64,000 nt of DNA from Actinomycetales bacterium (GTDB lineage: Bacteria > Actinomycetota > Actinomycetes > Actinomycetales > Dermatophilaceae), in the NCBI GenBank assembly GCA_016715285.1, contig JADKAO010000003.1, positions 342,035 through 406,034 on the forward strand, read 5' to 3'. The position numbers and the translations under genes are program-made. Below are positions 37,501-45,360 of this stretch, one piece after another (positions within the stretch are counted from its first letter, which is position 1; the number at the start of each line of letters is the position of its first letter). The notes under the pieces are model-generated. The model was not told where the DNA came from. It saw only the letters and a list, made by a program, of their open reading frames with translations, and ran no database searches.

Positions 37501-37985
37501 AGGTGACCAAGAACTATGGGATCAACTACCGCTCCAGCGCGTGGATGTACAAGGCTCGCGATGTCAGCAACGCTGACGGCACAGCGACGATCGGCAAGCT
37601 GTATTCTGGCCCGCTTTGGGACTTCGACACTGGTCAGGGCAACGCCGATTACGGCGCGGGTCAGGCCTCGACGTCGGGCTGGTGGATGCGCGACCCCAAC
37701 GCCGCGCCTCGCCAGAACGCCGTGACGTGGATGAACCGGCTGTTCGAAGACCCCACCTTCAAGGCAAAAGCTGCGGCACGGTGGAAGCAGGTCTCGCCGA
37801 TCCTCAAGACTGGCGACGCTTACCTTGCCTCCATGCAAGCCAAGATCAAGACGTCGGCAGATGCAGATCACGCCCTCTGGTCGTTGGGCAGTGCGACAAC
37901 CGACGCCAACGCCCTGCGGGTATGGCTAAACAGTCGGATCGCGTGGATTGACGCTCACATCGACGATCCGCTCGCCGGACGTTAA
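34557..37985 (+). CDS. Secreted multidomain CotH-kinase protein with discoidin-like and PKD domains
   Basis: 1142 residues from ATG 34557, behind GGGGAGGGAACG. A signal peptide (about 1-38, ending AHA) is followed by a discoidin-like domain (about 40-175, QNTTTGQTGTKAIDG), two PKD/Ig-like domains (about 180-375), a second copy of the discoidin-like domain (about 380-525, QNTTTGQTFAKAVDG), another PKD domain (about 530-620), an Ig-like spacer and a C-terminal CotH kinase domain (about 720-1142). The last shows SGRGNSTWNLPKQPYKF, the family nucleotide-site region, and LWDFDTGQGN. CotH kinases phosphorylate secreted proteins; the target here is unknown. Adhesion domains suggest a surface or polysaccharide context. 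Confidence 0.9.
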   Translation: MRMRSHSPDVRRGRLVVLGVLSGLLLSVLPPTVAHAAVNLASSATVTVSSQNTTTGQTGTKAIDGVALGYPTDYTKEWATVGGKAGSWITLTWSQPVYVTQVKLYDRPNSDDRVTAGTLTFTDGSSTSTVPVGALANNGTATTVSFDERKVTSVRFLVDTVASTTHNVGLAEIEVYGTTGQTVNLTPIANAGNAFSATVASLVGLNGSGSYDPDGSIASWTWTVVSQPVGSAITLTDATKSTPSFTPVVVGSYTFQLIVTDNSGAPSPASTVKVTVTAPVPNQAPTADAGQNSVGVVNSLVTLNGSASKDSDGTIASYQWTVVSSPAAVTLANASTANPTFTPLVVGTYVFSLKVTDDKGLVSTNVDEVTIEVSATQAAPANIANKSTVTGCSQNTTTGQTFAKAVDGVAQGYPADYTKEWASVGGKAGCWIQLTWAGPVSLSKVVLYDRPNASDQATAGTLTFSDGSTVPVGALTNTGPTAGTAAAVALSFSPRTVTWVKYTMTSVSTTTYNVGLAEIEAWGFAGSGNWPPIADAGPDQTVVSGTTSVKLDGSKSSDPENSKLTYAWTQTAGTPVTLSSATAAAPTFTAPTVTAPQSLTFSLTVKDASGLEATDTVIVTVSPPAAITVAASGMGGVFSIDYDNSYAGRTATLQVLTIGTTLTTENPTATWKSLGTVVLDAAGNGKVTVADPYEVTHDYRAVVTVSGVTNPTNVVQFAAPRTTKNTGLATLYLDTNESVAVTDRATDREGTVTLVTGSGAPECTAVAPTLMKMSGRGNSTWNLPKQPYKFNTDKKTSFCGIPAGKKWAVIANYEDISLLRNIEGYWLGSKLNGLAWTPKYYPVDMYLNGVYRGQYLLIERITIASNRVNIDELKIDPANPTVQNSYPAISGGYLMEWNHGQAGDTDAIVPPDIYANNRGGLYLKEPDPKKGEMTAAQKAYIDKWMDDVDTLLFDNSKWLDPVNGWRKYIDEDSAIDYWIAGEVTKNYGINYRSSAWMYKARDVSNADGTATIGKLYSGPLWDFDTGQGNADYGAGQASTSGWWMRDPNAAPRQNAVTWMNRLFEDPTFKAKAAARWKQVSPILKTGDAYLASMQAKIKTSADADHALWSLGSATTDANALRVWLNSRIAWIDAHIDDPLAGR

Positions 37986-38003
37986 CTCTGAGTTGACCAA
38001 CGA

Positions 38004-38037
38004 CGATGGGGCCCACGGGAATCCGTGGGCCCCATCG
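38004..38037 (+). terminator. Terminator after the CotH-type gene
   Basis: A perfect 15-bp stem (38004-38018 with 38023-38037) and a GAAT loop, 19 bases past the stop codon. Convergent with the LysR gene, which ends 17 bases further on, so it may serve both. Confidence 0.85.
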
Positions 38038-38053
38038 CTGTTACCCGCTAGCC

Positions 38054-38995
38054 CTAGGGGCGCGTCTCGGGTTGATCAAGTGACGCACGCGGCATCGACG
38101 CTGCGCTGGCTTCCAATGCCATGAGGGTTGCGGCGACAGCTGGGACGCGAAGCAAGTCCGCAGTTGTGACGGCATGGATCTGGCGACGAGAAATGGGTTT
38201 GAGTGGTCGAGCCACGATGCCGTCCTCGTGAGCGGCGCTTAGGATCAGATCCGGAACGAGGGCAACGCCGAGCCCAGCTCGCACGAGACCGAGAACCGCG
38301 ATGTAGTCCTCCGTCTCAAAGGCGACGTTGGGTGTGAAGCCAGCGCCATGCGCCAGTGAGAGCAGATGGCCACGGCACCGTGGGCACCCCGCGATCCATG
38401 GTTCGTCGGCGGCTAGAGATAGGTCAATGACGTCCTGCTCAGCAAGAGGGTGGTCCACCGGGACGGCGAGGCGGACTTCGTCGTCCAACAAAGGCCGGAT
38501 CACGAATGGCTCAAGGTCCTCGCCCCGCCCGACATCGGTGCCGTCGTAGGCAAAAGCAACCGCGAGATCGCACTCTCCAGCACGCAGCGCAGCGAGGGAC
38601 TCGGGCGGCTCGCCCTCGGAGAAGCGGACGGAGACATCGGGATAGCGCTCTTTCAGCAACGCCAGAGCGCGCGGAACGAGGGACGCCGACGATGAGGGGA
38701 AGGCCATGAGCCGGACGCGACCCGAACGGAGACCTGCGATGGCTGCGACCTCCTCTTCGGCTGCGTCAAGAGCGGTGAGCACGGTGACCGCGTGCCTGGC
38801 GAGCACTTCGCCAGCTTCGGTGAGCCGGACGTGACGGCCCATGCGTTCGACGAGAGCGGTGCCCGTGCGTTGCTCCAGCCGCCGCACCATCTGTGAGATG
38901 GCTGGTTGGGTGAAGCCCAACGACGTCGCGGCAGCCGTGAAGGATCCCTGCTCAGCGATCGCTCGCATAACACGCAAACCAGCGGCATCGATCAT
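38054..38995 (-). CDS. LysR-type transcriptional regulator
   Basis: 313 residues. The N-terminal winged helix (LRVMRAIAEQGSFTAAATSLGFTQPAISQMVRRLE) is a standard LysR head; the rest is a periplasmic-binding-like effector domain, with a CPRC pair (about 208-211) that could respond to thiol or metal. ATG 38995 is chosen because homology starts there. A palindromic T-N11-A site lies 12 bases upstream, suggesting autoregulation. The effector and targets are unknown. Confidence 0.9.
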   Translation of the reverse strand: MIDAAGLRVMRAIAEQGSFTAAATSLGFTQPAISQMVRRLEQRTGTALVERMGRHVRLTEAGEVLARHAVTVLTALDAAEEEVAAIAGLRSGRVRLMAFPSSSASLVPRALALLKERYPDVSVRFSEGEPPESLAALRAGECDLAVAFAYDGTDVGRGEDLEPFVIRPLLDDEVRLAVPVDHPLAEQDVIDLSLAADEPWIAGCPRCRGHLLSLAHGAGFTPNVAFETEDYIAVLGLVRAGLGVALVPDLILSAAHEDGIVARPLKPISRRQIHAVTTADLLRVPAVAATLMALEASAASMPRASLDQPETRP

Positions 38996-39006
38996 GGCCC
39001 CACTGT

Positions 39007-39021
39007 ATAACGTCGGGTTAT
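39007..39021. promoter_or_regulatory. LysR-type operator ATAAC-N5-GTTAT
   Basis: A perfect 5-bp inverted repeat with a five-base spacer fitting T-N11-A, between the LysR start (38995) and the divergent SIR2 gene. Typical position for autoregulation. Confidence 0.55.
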
Positions 39022-39139
39022 TGTCCAGCGTGTTCTCAGGAGCTACACGCCATGACATCCCCATGTGCCGGCGGTCCGCCAGCCCACGCGCCCCCAGGGT
39101 GGGCCGCGCGAGCGACCACGGCATACTGCGGGGGTGACG

Positions 39140-40045
39140 ATGGTTGAAGGCGCCCGCACGGGAGGGGTTCTGGAGGGGGAACTGGAGCGTCTCCTGGACC
39201 TCGTCGCGGCCGGCGGGCTCTTCGTACTGACCGGGGCGGGGCTATCCACCGACTCCGGGATCCCCGACTATCGTGGGCAAGACGGCGTGCGTCGGGTCAT
39301 GCCGATGCAGTATGCCGAGTTCAGGGCGACCAGCGCGGCGCGGCAACGGTATTGGGCGAGATCCTTTATCGGATGGGAGCGCTTCAGAGCGGCCGTCCCT
39401 AACACCGGGCATCGCCACGTTACGACCCTGCAACGCTGGGGTCTCGTCACCGAATTGGTGACCCAGAACGTCGACGGGCTCCACACCGAAGCCGGAGCAG
39501 ATGACGTCGTCGAGTTGCACGGCAGTCTCGCGGCCATCGTGTGCCTTGAGTGCGGGGAGCGCACGAGTCGCGTCGATCACCAGCGCCGACTCCGTGAAGC
39601 CAATCCGGGGTTCGCGGCATACCTGGCTGGGGTGGTGGTGGACGCCTCTCAGGTGAGCAGCCAGATCCGGCCCGATGGCGACATCGTGCTCGCAGACGAG
39701 GCGGTAACCGACTTCGCGATGGTGCAATGCCTCGCGTGCGGGAGCGATGCGCTCAAACCCGACGTCGTCTTCTTTGGGGAGGCAGTGCCCAAGGCACGCG
39801 TCGATCGTTGCCACGCGGCGTTGGAGGCCGCGCGTGGAGTCCTCGTCTTGGGTTCGTCGCTCGCGGTCATGTCGGGGTACAGATTCGTGCGTCGGGCGGC
39901 GGCACTCGGTAAGCCGGTCGCGATCGTGACCCGTGGCGCCACCCGCGGAGACGCCGAGTCCACCGTCAAGCTCGACGCCCCACTCTCGAGCACACTCGCG
40001 ACCCTCATCACGGGGTTGGAAGCCCGCGGCGCGGGATACTCCTGA
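39140..40045 (+). CDS. SIR2 family NAD-dependent deacylase
   Basis: 301 residues. TGAGLSTDSGIPDYRG and TQNVDGLHTEAG are the NAD-binding motifs; ELHGSL carries the catalytic His; CLEC and CLAC provide the four zinc cysteines. It removes acyl groups from protein lysines, using NAD. ATG 39140 is used, with GTG 39134 two codons earlier as an alternative. Its zinc module (about 140-215) is longer than usual. Divergent from the LysR gene and convergent with lexA. Confidence 0.93.
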   Translation: MVEGARTGGVLEGELERLLDLVAAGGLFVLTGAGLSTDSGIPDYRGQDGVRRVMPMQYAEFRATSAARQRYWARSFIGWERFRAAVPNTGHRHVTTLQRWGLVTELVTQNVDGLHTEAGADDVVELHGSLAAIVCLECGERTSRVDHQRRLREANPGFAAYLAGVVVDASQVSSQIRPDGDIVLADEAVTDFAMVQCLACGSDALKPDVVFFGEAVPKARVDRCHAALEAARGVLVLGSSLAVMSGYRFVRRAAALGKPVAIVTRGATRGDAESTVKLDAPLSSTLATLITGLEARGAGYS

Positions 40046-40051
40046 GCGCCG

Positions 40052-40786
40052 TCAGATGCGGCGCAAGACCGCGGTTACCTTGCCAAGGATGGTCGCGTGG
40101 GTGCCATCAATGGGTGAGTGGGCAGGGTTGTGGGGGAGCAGCCACACGGTCCCGCCCTTACGGCGGAAGGTCTTGACCGTCGCCTCGCCATCGATCATCG
40201 CAGCGACGATGTCACCGTTATTGGCACTCGGCTGTTGCCGCACAACGACCCAGTCGCTGTCACAGATCGCCGCCTCGATCATCGAGTCACCAACAACCTT
40301 GAGGAGGAAGAGTTGCCCTTCGCCGACGATCTGGCGGGGAAGGGGGAAAACGTCTTCGACGGCCTCTTCGGCGAGAATCGGACCACCTGCGGCGATGCGG
40401 CCGACCACGGGAACGTAGGTGGCCTCTGGTCGGTCATCGCCGGATCCGGTCTCGACATCGCCAGCCCCATGCAGATAGCTCTCCGCCAGGGCCCCGGTTG
40501 CGTCGCCAGAACGGTAACCCCGGTCCGTCTTGCCCGCGTCAGGCGACACCACCTCGATCGCACGAGGACGGTGCGGGTCCTTGCGCAGGTAGCCCTTGCG
40601 CTCCAGCGCAGACAATTGATAGGCGACGCTTGATGGGCTCGTGAGTCCGACCGCCTCGCCGATCTCCCGCAGGCTCGGCGGGTAGCCCCGACGGTCGACG
40701 GAGTTGCGAATGACCTCAAGGACTCGCCGCTGGCGGACGGTGAGGCCGTCTCCGCCGCGCTCTGGGAGTTCGTGAATGTTGGCCAT
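40052..40786 (-). CDS. lexA: LexA repressor
   Basis: SOS repressor, 244 residues. The winged helix is at about 15-75 (PPSLREIGEAVGLTSPSSVAYQL). An acidic Gly-rich linker follows, then the autocleavage Ala-Gly in RIAAGGP, the catalytic Ser in VVGDSMIEA and the Lys in GEATVKTF. Two SOS-type boxes lie in the divergent region upstream. Divergent from a LysM protein as in mycobacteria and corynebacteria. Confidence 0.96.
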   Translation of the reverse strand: MANIHELPERGGDGLTVRQRRVLEVIRNSVDRRGYPPSLREIGEAVGLTSPSSVAYQLSALERKGYLRKDPHRPRAIEVVSPDAGKTDRGYRSGDATGALAESYLHGAGDVETGSGDDRPEATYVPVVGRIAAGGPILAEEAVEDVFPLPRQIVGEGQLFLLKVVGDSMIEAAICDSDWVVVRQQPSANNGDIVAAMIDGEATVKTFRRKGGTVWLLPHNPAHSPIDGTHATILGKVTAVLRRI

Positions 40787-40904
40787 GGGGGCAAACCTCC
40801 GGGACGCGTATCAGAGGGGACTAGGCAAGAGTCCCCGGGGGGTGTCAGTGGTCGGTGATGGACTTCCTGACATGTCCAGAGAGTATGCCGTTCGCACGTG
40901 TTTG

Positions 40905-40919
40905 CCAAACATTTGTTCT
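40905..40919. promoter_or_regulatory. LexA (SOS) box
   Basis: The minus strand reads GAAC-AAAT-GTTTG, one base from the actinobacterial consensus CGAAC-N4-GTTYG. It lies 119 bases upstream of lexA and about 157 bases before the LysM gene. Confidence 0.7.
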
Positions 40920-40974
40920 AGGCGTGTCTCGACAAGCTCGGACAGGCGTGCTACAAATCGTACAGGTGTTCTTT

Positions 40975-40988
40975 CAGACATCCGTTCG
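40975..40988. promoter_or_regulatory. Second LexA-type box
   Basis: The minus strand reads CGAAC-GGAT-GTCTG, one mismatch in the ten conserved positions. It is nearer to the LysM gene and may control it. Confidence 0.55.
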
Positions 40989-41075
40989 ATCAGAGCGGGC
41001 GTGGCAGACATCAGCAATGAGATCAGCGGCGGGCGGGCGGGGTGTTCGCCAGCGATGAGAGGGACGGAGAGAGCA

Positions 41076-41474
41076 ATGAGCGCAATCGCGGCATGGGAGG
41101 GCTTGGCGCCTCGTGAGATCACCTCGATGCATCGGCCGGCACTCACCATCGTTCCTACACCGCTGGCGATAGCTCGGTCGACCGGAGACGCTGGTCTTCG
41201 GCCGACCCGAGCAGGTCGGCTCCTGGCCACGGTCGTAGTCGCGCTGATCTTGGTTAGCATTTGGATGGCGGTGTTCACGCCGCGCGCGGCATCGGCATCG
41301 TCACCGCTGCGCACGGTCACGGTGCAGGCGGGGCAGACGCTGTCCGAGCTGGCAGTCCGTCACTTGCCGCAGTTGGCCCCCGCGGAAGGGGTGGCGCGCA
41401 TTCAACTGGCAAACCGGATGAGCGGCACCCATGTCCTTGCCGGCCAACACCTGGTTATCCCCGACGTTCCGTAG
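41076..41474 (+). CDS. LysM-domain SOS cell-division suppressor-like protein (ChiZ/DivS type)
   Basis: 132 residues: a short cytoplasmic head, one membrane helix (about 49-70) and a C-terminal LysM domain (VTVQAGQTLSELAVRHLPQ to LAGQHLVIP). Position opposite lexA and upstream of nrdR matches M. tuberculosis Rv2719c (ChiZ) and C. glutamicum divS, SOS-induced proteins that stop division. ATG 41076 has GGAGAGAG upstream. SOS boxes lie in the shared promoter region. In this genome 7 kb of other genes separate it from nrdR. Confidence 0.8.
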   Translation: MSAIAAWEGLAPREITSMHRPALTIVPTPLAIARSTGDAGLRPTRAGRLLATVVVALILVSIWMAVFTPRAASASSPLRTVTVQAGQTLSELAVRHLPQLAPAEGVARIQLANRMSGTHVLAGQHLVIPDVP

Positions 41475-41798
41475 TCCCCCACAGGCCAGGCGCGTCCCCA
41501 CCCGGCGTGCCTGCAGACGGTGTCCACGCCTCGACCCCGTGGCACCGACCTTCGGGTCCTCGGTGGGTCTAGCGCGCGTGAGCCGTGGCTAGGCCCACCG
41601 AGTCGTCTCCGGACTTCTCATGGCTCTTCGGTATGCCGTCGGTCGCACCGTCAAAGCCAAACGGGGTCCCCAAGCTTCTTCCGAGCGTCCCTGTGGATAA
41701 CGCGGGCGCCCGTTTCCGCGACCGATCTAGAGTCCGGCTGTCGCCAGGATGCGCCTGGCGCAGGGGCAGGGGATTAACCCCGAGGTGGGTGACTAGCT
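41475..41798. other. Intergenic region with a long hairpin
   Basis: 324 bases. A 15-bp stem with one G-T pair (41559-41573 with 41588-41602) and a 14-base loop may terminate the LysM transcript, though no T tract follows. A perfect DnaA-box nonamer TGTGGATAA lies at 41692-41700. Sequence just before 41799 presumably holds the promoter of the next operon. Confidence 0.5.
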
Positions 41799-42092
41799 AT
41801 GGCTGACATCGTCGTCGATCCGGACCAGCTCGACGCGGTTGCTGGGGTCTTGGGCCGTGCGAGCAGTATGGCCCAGGCGGTCGACGTCGCTCTGCCGCTC
41901 ACCAACACGCTTCGAGAGCTCGCCGGCGAGCCAGGGGGGCCGGCGGTTCTCGGGTCAGTGGGGAGTTGGGTGCACGCTGTGTCGGTGTGGGCTGACGAGT
42001 TGGCAGCCCACGCTGGGTCGCTCGGTGTCGCTGCTGGGCGATATCGAGCAGCTGAGACGATGACGTCAACGCTGGCGTCACACGCGCGATGA
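41799..42092 (+). CDS. EspC/WXG100-like protein with YxxxE signal
   Basis: 97 helical residues without signal peptide. The C-terminal YRAAE fits the YxxxD/E export signal of type VII substrates. The GEPGGPAVLG turn sits between two helices where WXG would be, followed by SWVHAVSVW. The stop overlaps the ATG of the hydrolase gene by four bases. Probably the small export partner of that protein. Confidence 0.65.
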   Translation: MADIVVDPDQLDAVAGVLGRASSMAQAVDVALPLTNTLRELAGEPGGPAVLGSVGSWVHAVSVWADELAAHAGSLGVAAGRYRAAETMTSTLASHAR

Positions 42093-43891
42093 GCACGTAC
42101 GACGTTGCAGCTACTGGTTGGTTGCCGCCGGTCGCGCAGATCCGCCGTGCCGATATGGGAAGTTTGCGGATCGCCGTATCCCGCGCTCGGCACCTTGTGG
42201 CCGAAGCGGAAGCGGTCACTCGCGCAGTGGCGGCCGCGCGGACCGACCCAGAGTGGGCCGGAAAAGCGGGAGCTGACGCGGCGGCACGGCATACCGAGCT
42301 CGTGGCCATGGGGCACATTCTCCGGTCCTCGCTCGATGACCTGGCCGACGGCATCGCCGCAGCGGCACAGGGCGCAGAGGACGCGCAAGACACACTTCGC
42401 CGCGCGGATCTGCTGGCGCATCAACACGGCTACGTCGTGGATGACTCGGGATGTGCCCGTCCTATCACCGTGATGACAGCACCTACGACGTCTCCCGGCT
42501 CGACCGGGCCGACGACCAGCCCGGATGTCGTGCGCAGCATTGAGGCGCTCGTAGAGCGATCGCGGGCCAGGTATGCCGCCGCGGTCGCGAGTTTGGCTGC
42601 GGTGCGTGCTCCCGTCCTGGACCGCGCCGTTGCGGCTCGTCCTCCATGCGCTGGTGACCTTCCCCTCGATCGAGAGGTGGTGGACGACGCGCCACCACTC
42701 GCGGGCTTCCTGCCTTTGTCCGGCACACGGCTCGCCTCCGCGTTCGCCGGGCTGACCGCTCGACAGCAAGCGGCGTTGATCGCGGCTCATCCCGAGTGGG
42801 CGGGGGCCGCCGCGGGGCTGCCTGCATGGGCCCGCGACAGCGCTAACCGCGCGCTCTTGGCGGGTCTCATTCCACGCCTTCGCGCAGAACTCGAAGTCGC
42901 CCGCTCGGACAACGCGGAGTTCATGAAGCAGCCCGAAGTGCTCACGATGGGCGTGGCACGTCATTTGACTGAGATGGCGGAGGCACGGGCGAGGCTCGCT
43001 GATGCGGAGACATTGCTTGAGCTCCTAGGACGCGACGACGGGCGGAAGCGACAACTACTCTCACTGGGTTGGGAGGGCCGACGCCTCACAGCTGCGGTGG
43101 CAAGTGGTGATCTGGATCAGGCTGCGCGACTGGCCGTCTTCGTCCCAGGTTTCACCTCAACCTTGGCGACACATCTGGTGCAATACGACCGGGATTCGGC
43201 GGGTGCGGCCGACCTCGCGACTCAGCTGGTGGCTCAGTCAGGAGGCTCAGGAGAGGTCGTTGCGATCGCGTGGCTCGGGTATGCCGCGCCACTGGTCGAT
43301 GAGGTGCTTTCCCCGAGCCGGACGGTGGTGCGTCAGGAGGTCGCGCTCGACGGGGCTCGCAAACTCGCGGACTTCCTTGTGGGCGTGGACGCTGCCGGTT
43401 CATTCAGCGCACGCTCCGGCCAGGCGCCTCCGATCGTGGTCTGGGCCCACTCGTATGGGTCCCTGCTCGCTGGGCTGATGTTCCGTAATTTCCGAGTGCC
43501 GGTGGAACGCTTTGTCGCGTTTGGCTCCCCTGGGTTGGGGGTGAAAGAGGTTGGCCAGCTTCAACTGCCACCGGGACGCGTGTCTGCCGTGGTCGCCCCG
43601 GGCGACTACGTCGCCAAGACGGGTCGCTTCGGGAAGGATCCTCTCTTCATGCCTGGTGTGACGATCCTTGAAGCGCACGCGACGCCACTGCCTGACGGCT
43701 CCCCAGGAGGCGTCATCGGCGGTCATTCGCGGTACTTCGAACCCGGGTCCACGAGTGCCTGGAACCTCGCAGCCATCGCAGCAGGCCGGCCGGAACTCGC
43801 CGTCGTGGAGGACGCTTGCCATGTGGGGGGCGGGTTGCCGGCGACTGGTGAGTGTAGGGAATCGGAGACGAGCCGCCGCGCCGCCAGCTGA
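42089..43891 (+). CDS. Alpha/beta-hydrolase effector candidate (DUF1023) with WXG-like head
   Basis: 600 residues. Residues 1-130 are helical with DPEWAGKAG in WXG-like position. Residues about 320-580 are an alpha/beta hydrolase of the DUF1023 type: VFVPGFTSTLATH (oxyanion region), VVWAHSYGSLLAG (nucleophile Ser about 455) and GGHSRYFEPG (probable catalytic His about 550). The same architecture is found in proteins secreted by type VII systems of Actinobacteria. A lipase, esterase or cell-wall target is possible. It is coupled to the EspC-like gene upstream and converges with a lipoprotein gene. Confidence 0.75.
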   Translation: MSTYDVAATGWLPPVAQIRRADMGSLRIAVSRARHLVAEAEAVTRAVAAARTDPEWAGKAGADAAARHTELVAMGHILRSSLDDLADGIAAAAQGAEDAQDTLRRADLLAHQHGYVVDDSGCARPITVMTAPTTSPGSTGPTTSPDVVRSIEALVERSRARYAAAVASLAAVRAPVLDRAVAARPPCAGDLPLDREVVDDAPPLAGFLPLSGTRLASAFAGLTARQQAALIAAHPEWAGAAAGLPAWARDSANRALLAGLIPRLRAELEVARSDNAEFMKQPEVLTMGVARHLTEMAEARARLADAETLLELLGRDDGRKRQLLSLGWEGRRLTAAVASGDLDQAARLAVFVPGFTSTLATHLVQYDRDSAGAADLATQLVAQSGGSGEVVAIAWLGYAAPLVDEVLSPSRTVVRQEVALDGARKLADFLVGVDAAGSFSARSGQAPPIVVWAHSYGSLLAGLMFRNFRVPVERFVAFGSPGLGVKEVGQLQLPPGRVSAVVAPGDYVAKTGRFGKDPLFMPGVTILEAHATPLPDGSPGGVIGGHSRYFEPGSTSAWNLAAIAAGRPELAVVEDACHVGGGLPATGECRESETSRRAAS

Positions 43892-43953
43892 CGACGCTCC
43901 GCCCCATGCGGGCCGGGCCCCTGCGATCGGTATGACCGGGCTGATGAGCCCGG

Positions 43954-44625
43954 CTACGGGGTTGTCGTCGGCGGGACGCCTGAGAGCGGGATTGTGCACT
44001 CGGACAGCGTGCGAAGCCGCTCGGTCACCCGGTCAAGCGTGCTGAGCAAGGTGGTGCGAGCTGCGGTGCTGGGCAGACTGATCTCGACGTCCATGACCTC
44101 GACAAGCGGCGAGGCGGGCGAGGCGGGCGAGGCGGGCGCTGCCGAGCTTGTCATGGGTGCGCCAAACGGTCGGCATGGGATGGCGCGAGCCGCCCAATTG
44201 TCATTGCGTAGTTGCGCTGAACCGAGGGGGGTCGTGACGAGACTCCAGCCGGCTTCCGATCGCGTGGGAAGGGGTTCGTCCACGGCCAGGGTCGAGCGAA
44301 CGGACTTGACCCAGAAGACGGTCCCTTCTGGCACATCGAGCGCGCACCGTCCGTAGCCTCTGACGAAGCGGTCAAAATCTGCTTCTCGGGCACGGCTCAG
44401 ACCGCCCGGCAGGATGGCCTCCACTTCGGCAGCGGTGATCACCCCAGAGCACAGGTCGCTGAGGACCACTGCCCGGCCCTTGTCATACCGGGTGGACGGT
44501 GACGATGTCGTTGGCTGAGGGTCGGAATCCCGTCGGGTTGGGTTGACACAGGCCGTCCCAGTCAGGACGACGGCGAGCGCTGCGAGTCCCGCCGTCACCC
44601 GACGCTTGAGTGTTATCGGCTTCAC
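43954..44625 (-). CDS. Lipoprotein, last gene of the minus-strand WXG operon
   Basis: 223 residues from GTG 44625. A lipoprotein signal ends in VLTGTAC, so the mature protein is anchored outside. The body has SGVITAAEVEAILPGGLSRAREADF and GYGRCALDVPEGTVFWVKS, shared with the neighbour at 44743. The frame is open further upstream but the signal peptide fixes the start. As one of two paralogous surface lipoproteins behind a putative effector it may be an immunity protein; that is inference. Confidence 0.65.
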   Translation of the reverse strand: MKPITLKRRVTAGLAALAVVLTGTACVNPTRRDSDPQPTTSSPSTRYDKGRAVVLSDLCSGVITAAEVEAILPGGLSRAREADFDRFVRGYGRCALDVPEGTVFWVKSVRSTLAVDEPLPTRSEAGWSLVTTPLGSAQLRNDNWAARAIPCRPFGAPMTSSAAPASPASPASPLVEVMDVEISLPSTAARTTLLSTLDRVTERLRTLSECTIPLSGVPPTTTP

Positions 44626-44742
44626 GGCGATCTTCGTTCGTAACTGCCAGAGTCGTTCTCGGGCATCATCGAGTCTTGCTATCAAAGGGTTCGTATTGGG
44701 CTGTGAGCCCTGTGCCTGAGAAGTACAAGTCACTGATCCACC

Positions 44743-45360
44743 CTAGGACGCGGTCGGTGGCAGTGTGCACTCGGCTGCGACACGCAGTCGCTGCGTGACG
44801 TGATCGAGGATCTTGAGCGTCGTACCACTCGGGGCCGAATCGGCGATGAGGATCTCAACGACCATCTGCTCGACTCCTTGAGGAGAGGGTGTTTGTGTTC
44901 CGTCTGTCCGGTTGGCTCGGAGCGGCTTACACGAGGTGACGCTTCGCCCGTGGTTGGCGTCAACAGTGGTGGGACCCAGCGTGGATCCCGAAACCTTTGA
45001 CGAGCTGTTGGTCGTGGTCAGAGGTTGATCGGGGTAGCTGTAGTTCCACTCAGAGCGAAACCAAAAGACCTGGCCCTCCTGGACCTCGATGACACACTGC
45101 CCATATCCCGTGTCCAAATGTCCCGTATTGAGCTCACGCGCTCGCGATGAGCTTCCAGGAAGGATCGCCTCAAGTGTCTCCGTGGAGATAATTCCGGCGC
45201 ATACATTCCCGGGTCGAACTGGTTCCATGGTTGAGAAGCGGGTCGATGAAGGCTGGCCGCCAGCTGGTGTTCGAGGTGGAGTACACGCTGTGGCAACGGT
45301 AACCACCGATATCAAGAACAGCGCCGCGAGCCACGAGCCACCAAATCTCACACGCTTCAT
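44743..45360 (-). CDS. Paralogous lipoprotein of the WXG operon
   Basis: 205 residues from ATG 45360. The signal peptide ends in VVTVATAC. CAGIISTETLEAILPGSSSRARELN and GYGQCVIEVQEGQVFWFRS match the neighbouring lipoprotein position by position, including the paired Cys residues, so the two arose by duplication. It overlaps the gene before it by four bases (ATGA), which ties it to the large protein as a cognate partner. Confidence 0.65.
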   Translation of the reverse strand: MKRVRFGGSWLAALFLISVVTVATACTPPRTPAGGQPSSTRFSTMEPVRPGNVCAGIISTETLEAILPGSSSRARELNTGHLDTGYGQCVIEVQEGQVFWFRSEWNYSYPDQPLTTTNSSSKVSGSTLGPTTVDANHGRSVTSCKPLRANRTDGTQTPSPQGVEQMVVEILIADSAPSGTTLKILDHVTQRLRVAAECTLPPTAS

